Assembly (NCBI GenBank): GCA_041170785.1
Contig: JBEDND010000020.1
Span: 1-7,762, forward strand
Length of the DNA stretch: 7,762 nucleotides
Origin: REEB481 sp041170785
GTDB lineage: Bacteria; Bacteroidota; Bacteroidia; NS11-12g; UBA955
Direction of reading: 5' to 3'
In this document: positions 1 to 5,610 of the stretch, piece by piece
Numbering within the stretch: the stretch's first letter is position 1
How the letters are laid out: each line of letters opens with the position of its first letter
Notes under the pieces: generated by a model
The model's database searches: none
The model's input: only the letters and a program-made list of their open reading frames with translations
Told to the model about the DNA's origin: nothing
Program-made: the position numbers and the translations under genes

Positions 1-71
1 CGCAGGCATTACCCTGATCAGGTTTGCGGGTATCATCTCAGCCGCCTTATGGCAGCACCCCGGTTTCCGAG
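1..71 (-). ncRNA. TPP riboswitch (THI box), 3' end cut by window edge
   Basis: On the minus strand this stretch carries the conserved parts of the thiamine pyrophosphate aptamer in order: GGGGTGC at 61-55, GGCTGAGAT at 43-35, ATACCC just after it, then ACCTGATCAGGGTAATGCC and TGCG running to base 1. CTGAGA belongs to the arm that binds the pyrimidine end of TPP; the ACCTGATC...AATGCC segment belongs to the pyrophosphate-sensing arm. The closing P1 strand and the expression platform (normally after a GNAGGGA stretch) lie left of the window. The 5' P1 strand is probably the CTCGGAAAC at 71-63. The RNA reads leftwards, so it should control a thiamine synthesis or uptake gene beginning outside the window; it is downstream of the luxE-like gene and does not control it. 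The aptamer match is very clear; the target gene is inferred. Confidence 0.93.
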
Positions 72-73
72 GG

Positions 74-104
74 CAAAACTAAGCGAAGTCGCACAGCTTG
101 TCAA
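74..104 (-). promoter_or_regulatory. Bacteroidota-type promoter driving the TPP riboswitch transcript
   Basis: Reading leftwards there is a TTG (-33 element, within TTGACA) at 104-102 and a TAGTTTTG at 81-74 matching the -7 consensus TAnnTTTG, with 20 bases between them, the spacing expected for the Bacteroidota primary sigma factor. The start of transcription would be near base 66-70, just where the first strand of the riboswitch begins. It sits in the 35-bp gap after the luxE-like stop codon, so the thiamine transcript can start independently of the upstream gene. Confidence 0.65.
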
Positions 105-110
105 GGCTGT

Positions 111-1097
111 TCATGCCAGCAACAGGTTGCAGCCGCGCAGGTCGCTGTGGTCTAGGCGACCCAGCACTTCAAAGCTGCCGTCGGGATACACCCTGCCCAG
201 GTCGGAAGTCATCAGAAAGGCGCAGCTGTGTGCATTGGCCAAATCCATCACACAGAGCCTTCCGATGCTACCGGGTCGCGCCGGCGTGAACGGATCGTCG
301 GTTTGCATGGCGAAGACCTTCATCCACGGTGGACAGCGAAACAGGCCTGCGCCCAATGCATAAGCCTGAGAAGTCAGTTCTGTCATGCCGTATTCGCTGG
401 AAATTTCATTCAGGCCAAAAGCCGCTTCCAGCGTTTGATGCAGCGCGGTTCGGGTAATTTCCTCACGACGGCCCTTCATGCCTCCCGTTTCCACGACCGT
501 AAGACCCTGATGGCCGAAGCTCAGTTTAAACTTCTCGGCAAAGTCTAACAAGGCAAAGGAAACGCCCCAGAGTTGCACTTTTTTTTCTTCGGAAGCAAGT
601 TGCTGCAAACAGTCCAACAATTCTTCATGGTTGTAGAGGAAGAAGCCGGAACCTGCTGCTTCTGTTTCCTGAACCCAGGTTTCGAGCATGGCAACGAGGG
701 AAGAACCGCTGCGCTCCAAGTAAGAAGGCAACAAACACAGAAATACATGTTCATGTATGGGCCCGAAGAAATGCTCAAAGCAGCCCCGGCTCACCTGCTC
801 ATACCATGCCAATCGCTCTGCGGCGTGCCGGCTTACACCGCTGCCTGTAGTGCTGCTGCTGCTGAATACAAACTCCGGTTCGTAGCTGCCGCTGCGGATG
901 TCGTGGGTTTTAAACAGTTCCACCGGCAAAAAGGGAATCGAGGCTGCCTGCTGCACGTTAGCGGCGTCGATGCCTAAATAACTGCAGTACTGGCGGTAGG
1001 GAACGCAGGAATCATACTGGTAGCGAAACAGACTGATTGCCATTTCGTTAAATTTGTGCTGATTGAGTCCGTATAATTCCGCCAAAGAAAACCGCAT
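111..1097 (-). CDS. LuxE/PaaK-like acyl-protein synthetase (orphan)
   Basis: A 328-residue protein of the LuxE acyl-protein synthetase family, part of the adenylate-forming superfamily. In bioluminescent bacteria LuxE activates a fatty acid with ATP and passes it to the reductase LuxC; the substrate of the Bacteroidota homologues is not known to me. Visible family motifs: FLPVELFKTH (56-65), the nucleotide-binding loop SSSSTTGSG (79-87) followed by SRH, VETGGMKGRR (202-211), SSEYGMTE (233-240), and a C-terminal FEVLGRLDHSDLRGC (309-323). Cys323 is six residues from the end, reminiscent of the acyl-accepting cysteine near the C-terminus of LuxE. The loop has Ser82 where the family usually has Gly (SSGTTG). 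I chose the ATG at 1097 because family similarity begins there; an upstream in-frame start at 1178 would add 27 unlike residues inside the divergent gene. No luxC, luxD or luciferase genes are nearby. Soluble, probably cytoplasmic. Family assignment is firm, function open. Confidence 0.88.
   Translation of the reverse strand: MRFSLAELYGLNQHKFNEMAISLFRYQYDSCVPYRQYCSYLGIDAANVQQAASIPFLPVELFKTHDIRSGSYEPEFVFSSSSTTGSGVSRHAAERLAWYEQVSRGCFEHFFGPIHEHVFLCLLPSYLERSGSSLVAMLETWVQETEAAGSGFFLYNHEELLDCLQQLASEEKKVQLWGVSFALLDFAEKFKLSFGHQGLTVVETGGMKGRREEITRTALHQTLEAAFGLNEISSEYGMTELTSQAYALGAGLFRCPPWMKVFAMQTDDPFTPARPGSIGRLCVMDLANAHSCAFLMTSDLGRVYPDGSFEVLGRLDHSDLRGCNLLLA
1049..1056 (+). promoter_or_regulatory. Candidate -7 box for the lipoprotein gene
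   Basis: TAAATTTG matches the Bacteroidota -7 consensus TAnnTTTG and lies 39 bases before the ATG at 1096, predicting a leader of roughly 30 bases. It is embedded in the coding region of the divergent luxE-like gene. No convincing -33 TTG is visible. The same sequence with flanks recurs before murI (2946-2964). Confidence 0.4.
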
Positions 1098-1611
1098 GCG
1101 CTTCAAAGTTATAACGCTTCTCGCCCTGTTGCCGCTACTGTTTGCCTGCAAGCCGGAAGAAACCGGGTATCCGCCCATTCCGTCGCTGCAGTTCAGCGGG
1201 TTCAGTCGCGTGCTAGCCCCCGACGGCAGAGACTCACTGCTTTACCTGACTTTCAACTATGCCGACGGCGACGGTGATTTGGGGCTGAGCGACGCCGACA
1301 GCACCGGACCCTTCCGCTATGGAAGTCCGTTTTTCTACAATTTTGATGTACGGTACTTGGAGGTAGTGAACGGAAGCTTTCTTTCCGTAATCGACCCACT
1401 CACTTCAGACACACTGAATTTTCACCAGCGTTTGCCGCGCATGACGCCCAGCGGCATCGACAAGCAAATAGAAGGAACCATCCGCATCACGGTTCCGGCG
1501 CAACCTTCAGGTTTCAAACCCGACAGTGTGCAATACCGCTGCCGTTTGAAAGATCGGGCACTAAACCAAAGTATGGAAGTAAGCACACCGATCATAGGGC
1601 TGCGGCAGTAA
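1096..1611 (+). CDS. Small lipoprotein of unknown function with DGDGD motif
   Basis: A 171-residue protein with a lipoprotein signal peptide: MRFK, a hydrophobic stretch and the lipobox L-F-A-C with Cys18 as the predicted lipidated residue. The mature part begins KPEETGYPPIP and should be tethered to a membrane facing the periplasm or outside. Around residues 57-68 it has an acidic DGDGDLGLSDAD segment, recurrent in Bacteroidota lipoproteins and similar in spacing to calcium-binding loops; calcium binding is only an inference. The alternating hydrophobic pattern, ending with VQYRCRLKDRALNQS, suggests a beta-sandwich. I chose the ATG at 1096 because it begins the signal peptide directly; an in-frame TTG at 1063 would add 11 polar residues before it. 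The ATG overlaps the divergent ATG of the luxE-like gene. I do not recognise a specific function. Confidence 0.82.
   Translation: MRFKVITLLALLPLLFACKPEETGYPPIPSLQFSGFSRVLAPDGRDSLLYLTFNYADGDGDLGLSDADSTGPFRYGSPFFYNFDVRYLEVVNGSFLSVIDPLTSDTLNFHQRLPRMTPSGIDKQIEGTIRITVPAQPSGFKPDSVQYRCRLKDRALNQSMEVSTPIIGLRQ
1104..1111 (-). promoter_or_regulatory. Candidate -7 box for the luxE-like gene
   Basis: The minus strand reads TAACTTTG at 1111-1104, a full match to TAnnTTTG, ending 6 bases before the ATG at 1097. If used, the transcript would have almost no leader. No clear TTG is seen 17-23 bases upstream, and the box lies inside the first codons of the divergent lipoprotein gene, so chance cannot be excluded. 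Confidence 0.35.
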
Positions 1612-1684
1612 ACCCATGCCTGCCAAACGTAAACAGAAAAGCACCGCTGATTATTCCCTTAACCACAGGCACATGTGATTTGCT

Positions 1685-1692
1685 TATGTTTG
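1685..1692 (+). promoter_or_regulatory. Candidate -7 box before the first ompH gene
   Basis: TATGTTTG matches TAnnTTTG and lies 42 bases before the ATG at 1735, in the 123-bp gap (1612-1734) after the lipoprotein gene. It would give a leader of about 35 bases. No clear -33 element is seen, and no terminator hairpin was found between the lipoprotein stop and this box, so read-through from upstream remains possible. I see nothing else in the gap. Confidence 0.4.
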
Positions 1693-1734
1693 CAGCCCGC
1701 AGCCGATTGGCACGGCATTTGAAACTAAAATTTT

Positions 1735-2283
1735 ATGCGCATGAAGAAGTTGATCCTGCCTGTATTGTTGATTGCCGCCACCGCGCTGAGCGCTTCGGCA
1801 CAGAAGTTCGGTTTTGTGGATACCGATTACATCCTCAGCCAAATGCCTTCGTACCGCTCTGCACAGAGCACACTGGACCAGCTTGCCGCCGACTGGCAGG
1901 CAGAGGCCGATAAGAAAAAACAGAACCTGGATTTGATGTTCCGCGAGTACAAAGCCGAAGAAATGCTGCTCAGCCCGCAGCAGCGTAAGGAGCGCGAGGA
2001 AATCATCGTGCAGAAAGAGCAGGAACTCAACACCTTCCGAGAACAGAAATTTGGCTATCAGGGTGAGCTGTTCAAAAAACGCGAGGAACTGATCAAACCC
2101 ATTCAAGATAAGGTCTTTGAAGCTGTGCAGAAGGTGGCGAAGGAGCAGGCATTGGACTTCATCTTTGACAAAAGCAGCGACCTCATCATGTTGTACTCCA
2201 ATGTGCGCTTCGACAAAAGCGACGAGGTACTGGAAGCCCTTGGCATCGCACCACAGGAAGAAATCAAACCCGACAACCGTTAA
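1735..2283 (+). CDS. OmpH/Skp-family periplasmic chaperone, copy 1
   Basis: A 182-residue exported protein of the OmpH/Skp family, periplasmic holdases that carry unfolded outer-membrane proteins to the BAM complex. It has a type I signal peptide (MRMKK, hydrophobic core, ASA^Q with cleavage near residue 22). The mature protein opens with the family's KFGFVDTDYIL beta-strand, continues as a long charged helical coiled-coil region (about 42-118), and closes with KPIQDKVFEAVQKVAKEQALD and a FIFD strand, the parts that build the trimeric body in Skp. Length fits the family. ATG 1735 and ATG 1741 are both possible (MRMKK or MKK); no clear ribosome binding site decides between them, and the upstream sequence is AT-rich. 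It is followed after 18 bases by a paralogue, and probably shares a transcript with it that ends at the hairpin at 2874-2913. Confidence 0.92.
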   Translation: MRMKKLILPVLLIAATALSASAQKFGFVDTDYILSQMPSYRSAQSTLDQLAADWQAEADKKKQNLDLMFREYKAEEMLLSPQQRKEREEIIVQKEQELNTFREQKFGYQGELFKKREELIKPIQDKVFEAVQKVAKEQALDFIFDKSSDLIMLYSNVRFDKSDEVLEALGIAPQEEIKPDNR

Positions 2284-2301
2284 CAAAACTAAATCGCTTA
2301 T

Positions 2302-2856
2302 ATGAAGAACATCATGAACATGTTGCTGTTTACAGGCCTTTTTGCCGGAGCAGCTCTTGAATCAACAGCTCAGACCAAAATGGGGTACATCAACCGTCAG
2401 GCAGTAGTAGACAGTCTTCCTGCCTATGATTCTGCGATGGTTACCCTGCAACGCGCCGCAGATTATTACGACCAAACGCTTGCCGACAACCAGCAGGAGT
2501 ATCAGAAGTTGGGTGCCCAGTATCAGGACATGGCACAAAATCCTGCCACACCCAAAACACGCCTCGAACTGAAAATCAAAGAAATTCAGGCTTTGGAAGA
2601 CCGTATGCGTGAAATCCAGGAAAAGCGTCAGGAAGAGCTGCAGCAGATGCAGTACGACTTGCTGAAGCCGATTTCTGATGCCGTAAACAAAATGACCGAA
2701 ACAGTAGCAAAAGAACGTGGTTACGCCTACGTTTTTGACAATACCAACCAAACCCTGGTGGTGATGCCCAAAACCGACGACCTTACCGATACCGTTCGCG
2801 CCCGCATGATTGCTGAAGCCAAGAAGCCGGCCCCCAAGCCTGCCGCAGGCAAATAA
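2302..2856 (+). CDS. OmpH/Skp-family periplasmic chaperone, copy 2
   Basis: A 184-residue second OmpH/Skp homologue. A signal peptide ends near residue 23 (STA^Q); then come the conserved KMGYINRQAVVDSLPAY start, a Gln/Glu/Lys-rich helical coiled coil (about 45-118), and LLKPISDAVNKMTETVAKERG followed by YAYVFD. These two terminal blocks align with the first copy (KPIxDxV and VAKExxxxxxFD), so the two genes arose by duplication, but the middles have diverged strongly. The C-terminus has a Lys/Pro/Ala-rich tail (KKPAPKPAAGK) that the first copy lacks. In many Bacteroidota two such genes sit between bamA and murI; here murI follows but bamA is not in the window. Likely role: holdase for outer-membrane proteins, perhaps as hetero-oligomers with copy 1 (inference). 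Confidence 0.91.
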   Translation: MKNIMNMLLFTGLFAGAALESTAQTKMGYINRQAVVDSLPAYDSAMVTLQRAADYYDQTLADNQQEYQKLGAQYQDMAQNPATPKTRLELKIKEIQALEDRMREIQEKRQEELQQMQYDLLKPISDAVNKMTETVAKERGYAYVFDNTNQTLVVMPKTDDLTDTVRARMIAEAKKPAPKPAAGK

Positions 2857-2873
2857 TACAGAGGAAAACCTTC

Positions 2874-2913
2874 AAAAGCCACCTTCCGCAAGATGCAGAA
2901 GGTGGCTTTTTTT
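2874..2913 (+). terminator. Rho-independent terminator after the ompH pair
   Basis: A perfect 13-bp inverted repeat: AAAAGCCACCTTC (2874-2886) pairs with GAAGGTGGCTTTT (2898-2910). The 11-base loop can fold further (GCA 2888-2890 with TGC 2894-2896). The stem runs into seven T residues (2907-2913). The A-run on the 5' side would also give a T-run on the minus strand, but no minus-strand gene ends here. It separates the ompH transcript from murI. Confidence 0.93.
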
Positions 2914-2948
2914 ATGCATCAGGTCATAAGCACGGATGCTTCATCCGT

Positions 2949-2956
2949 TAAATTTG
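2949..2956 (+). promoter_or_regulatory. murI: Candidate -7 box for the murI-uvrC-pabB cluster
   Basis: TAAATTTG, a full TAnnTTTG match, ends 9 bases before the murI ATG at 2966. It lies after the ompH terminator, so a promoter is needed here. Transcription would start within a few bases of the ATG, giving a very short or absent leader. No obvious TTG lies at the -33 distance. Confidence 0.55.
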
Positions 2957-2965
2957 CAATGATTC

Positions 2966-3799
2966 ATGCTTACACAGGGACCCATAGGCATATTTGATTC
3001 CGGTTACGGCGGGCTCACCATACTGCGCGATTTGGTAGAGGCACTCCCCGATTACGACTTTGTGTATCTGGGTGATAATGCCCGCACCCCTTACGGAACC
3101 CGTTCGTTTGAAACCGTTTATGAATACACCCTGCAAAGCGTGGAATGGCTCATCAAACAACAACATTGCCCTTTGGTCATACTTGCCTGCAATACCGCAT
3201 CCGCCAAAGCGCTGCGCAGCATTCAGCAGAACGACCTGCAGCGGCTGGGCGCTGACAAACGGGTACTTGGCGTGATCCGTCCCAGCGCTGAGGTGATTGG
3301 ACGTTTTACCACTCAGGGCGCTATAGGCATATTAGGCACCAATGGCACCGTGCAATCCGGTTCGTATGTGCTGGAGATTGAGAAGTTCTATCCCCACCTG
3401 AAGGTATATCAGCAAGCCTGTCCACTGCTCGTTCCACTCATAGAACACGGAGAACTGGAAAGCGAAGGCGCACGCTGGTTCGTTCAGAAATACCTGCATG
3501 AACTGTTGCAACAATCGCCGGCCATCGATGCCATACTGCTCGCCTGCACGCATTATCCCCTGCTCATGAAACTGTTGACTGCAGCCATCCCGGAAGGCAT
3601 CCGCGTGATTTCACAGGGCCCTATTGTTGCCGACAGCCTCAAAGATTACCTGTTCCGTCATCCCATTATGGATGCAGCCATTGCCAAAAAAGGCCGTAAG
3701 GTGTTCTATACCACCGATGACCCGGAAACCTTCAGCCGGCAGGGAAGTGTATTTTTCGGCCAATACCTGCACGCCTTGCATACAGCATTGAAATACTGA
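2966..3799 (+). CDS. murI: Glutamate racemase
   Basis: A 277-residue cytoplasmic glutamate racemase, which interconverts L- and D-glutamate without a cofactor and supplies the D-glutamate used by MurD in peptidoglycan synthesis. Both catalytic cysteines are present: Cys75 in the LACNTASA motif and Cys194 in LLACTHYPLL, with the partner His196. The substrate-binding FDSGYGG (10-16) and DNARTPYG (37-44) motifs are intact, as is GILGTNGTV (121-129). Length is normal for the family. The ATG at 2966 places the first beta-strand (PIGIFDSG) directly after the start. It follows the ompH pair as in many Bacteroidota, but a terminator separates them, so the link is one of position rather than one transcript. 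The stop at 3799 is 2 bp from the next start, so murI and uvrC are probably translationally coupled. Confidence 0.97.
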   Translation: MLTQGPIGIFDSGYGGLTILRDLVEALPDYDFVYLGDNARTPYGTRSFETVYEYTLQSVEWLIKQQHCPLVILACNTASAKALRSIQQNDLQRLGADKRVLGVIRPSAEVIGRFTTQGAIGILGTNGTVQSGSYVLEIEKFYPHLKVYQQACPLLVPLIEHGELESEGARWFVQKYLHELLQQSPAIDAILLACTHYPLLMKLLTAAIPEGIRVISQGPIVADSLKDYLFRHPIMDAAIAKKGRKVFYTTDDPETFSRQGSVFFGQYLHALHTALKY

Positions 3800-3801
3800 T
3801 C

Positions 3802-5610
3802 GTGGTTCCCGAGCACCTGAAACATCATATAGCCATGCTGCCCGATAGTCCGGGCGTGTATAAATATTTCGATGCATCAGGCAGCCTGCTTTACGTGGGG
3901 AAGGCAAAGTCGCTGAAGAAACGGGTTTCTTCCTACTTCAACAAACAACAGCACGACAACCGCAAAACCCAGGTGATGGTGGGCAAGATTGCCTCCATCG
4001 ATTTCACCATTGTGGACAGCGAGATGGATGCGCTGTTGCTGGAAAACTCACTCATCAAAGAGTTCCAGCCCCGCTACAACATCAACCTGAAAGACGACAA
4101 AACCTATCCGTACATCCGCATCACCGCAGAACGCTTTCCGAGGGTATATCCTACGCGAAATAAAGTGCCGGACGGCAGCGAATACTATGGACCATACGGC
4201 TCAGTGCGGGTGATGGAAACGGTGCTGGAGCTGATCAAAAAACTCTATCCCACCCGAAACTGCACGTTAAACCTGAGTGAAAAAAATGTTCAGGCCGGGA
4301 AGTTTCGGGTATGTCTGGAATATCATATAGGAAATTGTCTGGGACCTTGTGAAGCACGACAAACAGAAACAGACTACAACGAGCAAATTTCGCACATACG
4401 CTATCTGTTGCGCGGGAATCTGGGCGAAGTGAAGCGCCACCTGAAGGCCTTGATGGGCGAAGCTGCCGCTGCCCTGCGCTTTGAAGATGCACAGAAATAT
4501 AAAGAGAAACTGGAACTGCTGGAGCGCTTCCAGGCGAAGAGCACCGTGGTAAATCTGAACATGGGCAATGTGGAAGTATGCACGCTGAGCAGCCAGGGGA
4601 ATCAGGTATTCGTGAACCACCTGCGCGTGAGCGAAGGCGTCATCATCTCCAGCAAGAATATGGAGTTCCGGCGCAAGCTGGAAGAGCCTGACAGCGAAAT
4701 CCTGTTGCTGGCACTGGCCGAAGCCGATCAGGGCACGGCATACAAACAGCGGGAAATCATCTGCAGCCTTATTCCCGAGGAATGGGAAGATCCAACCCTT
4801 CGGTTCAGCATCCCCAAGTCCGGCGACAAGAAAAAGCTGCTGGAACTGAGCATGCGCAACACCTTGTTGTACAAGAAAGAAAAGCTGGCCCATTACGACA
4901 AAATGGATCCCGGACTGAAGGTTGACCGCCTGATGAAACAGATGCAGACAGACCTGCGCCTGAAAGAAGCACCCATCCACATTGAGTGTTTTGACAATTC
5001 AAACCTGCAGGGCGAACATGCGGTTTCTGCCTGCGTGGTTTTTCGCCACGGAAGGCCGGCCAAAAGCGACTACCGCCATTTCAATGTGCGCAGCGTAATC
5101 GGTCCCAATGATTTCGACACCATGAAAGAGGTGATTACCCGTCGCTATTCCCGCTTGGTGGAAGAAGGACAAAGCCTCCCGCAGCTGGTGGTGGTTGACG
5201 GCGGCAAAGGACAACTGAGCGCAGCCGTGGAAGCCATACAGAAACTGGGGATTTATGGGAAAATGGCGGTGATGGGCATTGCCAAAAGACTGGAGGAGCT
5301 GTACTACCCGAATGACCCTGTTCCGCTGTACATCGACAAAAAGAGCGAAACCCTGAAGGTAATTCAGATGATGCGCGACGAAGCACATCGCTTTGGCATC
5401 ACACACCATAGAAAGCGCCGCGATAAAAGCACGCTGGGCACTGAACTGACAGAAATCCCCGGGATTGGAACAGAAACTGCCGAAGCCCTGCTGCGCAGCT
5501 TCCGCAGTGTGAAAAAAATCCGTGAAGCCTCACTCAGCGACCTCAGCTATTGCGTTGGCCCCTCAAAGGCAGGTACGGTTTATCATTACTTCCACCCCAA
5601 TGAAGCCTGA
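3802..5610 (+). CDS. uvrC: Excinuclease ABC subunit C
   Basis: A 602-residue UvrC, the nuclease that cuts both sides of bulky DNA damage after UvrAB recognition. Domains: N-terminal GIY-YIG nuclease (about 16-95, with GVY at 18-20, YVG at 31-33, Arg41 and Glu81) for the 3' cut; a cysteine cluster (Cys154, 171, 179, 183) corresponding to the iron-sulfur site described in E. coli UvrC; the UVR motif that binds UvrB (about 207-243); an RNase H-like nuclease for the 5' cut with Asp398 (ECFDNSN), Asp466 (VVDGGKGQL) and the RDEAH histidine (His529); and two helix-hairpin-helix motifs at the C-terminus (EIPGIG near 551-556 and the segment to 597). All expected parts are intact. The start is a GTG two bases after the murI stop; an ATG at 3835 would remove residues that lead into the first domain. 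The end overlaps pabB by 11 bp. Confidence 0.97.
   Translation: MVPEHLKHHIAMLPDSPGVYKYFDASGSLLYVGKAKSLKKRVSSYFNKQQHDNRKTQVMVGKIASIDFTIVDSEMDALLLENSLIKEFQPRYNINLKDDKTYPYIRITAERFPRVYPTRNKVPDGSEYYGPYGSVRVMETVLELIKKLYPTRNCTLNLSEKNVQAGKFRVCLEYHIGNCLGPCEARQTETDYNEQISHIRYLLRGNLGEVKRHLKALMGEAAAALRFEDAQKYKEKLELLERFQAKSTVVNLNMGNVEVCTLSSQGNQVFVNHLRVSEGVIISSKNMEFRRKLEEPDSEILLLALAEADQGTAYKQREIICSLIPEEWEDPTLRFSIPKSGDKKKLLELSMRNTLLYKKEKLAHYDKMDPGLKVDRLMKQMQTDLRLKEAPIHIECFDNSNLQGEHAVSACVVFRHGRPAKSDYRHFNVRSVIGPNDFDTMKEVITRRYSRLVEEGQSLPQLVVVDGGKGQLSAAVEAIQKLGIYGKMAVMGIAKRLEELYYPNDPVPLYIDKKSETLKVIQMMRDEAHRFGITHHRKRRDKSTLGTELTEIPGIGTETAEALLRSFRSVKKIREASLSDLSYCVGPSKAGTVYHYFHPNEA

Noticed and set aside
49..363. 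104-residue plus-strand open frame at the left edge
   Set aside because: It starts inside the riboswitch and runs antisense to the 3' end of the luxE-like gene; composition is that of a shadow frame.
573..977. 134-residue plus-strand open frame antisense to the luxE-like gene
   Set aside because: The luxE-like frame carries all the conserved motifs; this one is Cys/Ala-rich shadow sequence without a plausible start region.
1098..1178. Extended luxE-like start at 1178
   Set aside because: The added residues are antisense to the lipoprotein signal peptide and precede the point where family similarity begins.
1612..1734. Possible small RNA or terminator in the gap before ompH
   Set aside because: Only short weak pairings are visible (for example GCCG with CGGC near 1701-1715) with no T-run; the -7 box is the only feature I can support.
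1684..2286. 200-residue open frame antisense to the first ompH gene
   Set aside because: It mirrors the ompH coding frame almost exactly, is rich in Leu/Phe/His as antisense frames of Glu/Lys/Gln-rich helices are, and shows no recognisable domain.
4267..4980. 237-residue open frame antisense to uvrC
   Set aside because: It lies wholly inside uvrC, whose protein is intact and full of known motifs; the antisense translation has no family features and no promoter or start context.
5522..5599. Extended pabB start at GTG 5522
   Set aside because: The extra 26 residues are read from the uvrC helix-hairpin-helix region in another frame and do not resemble a PabB N-terminus; ATG 5600 fits better.
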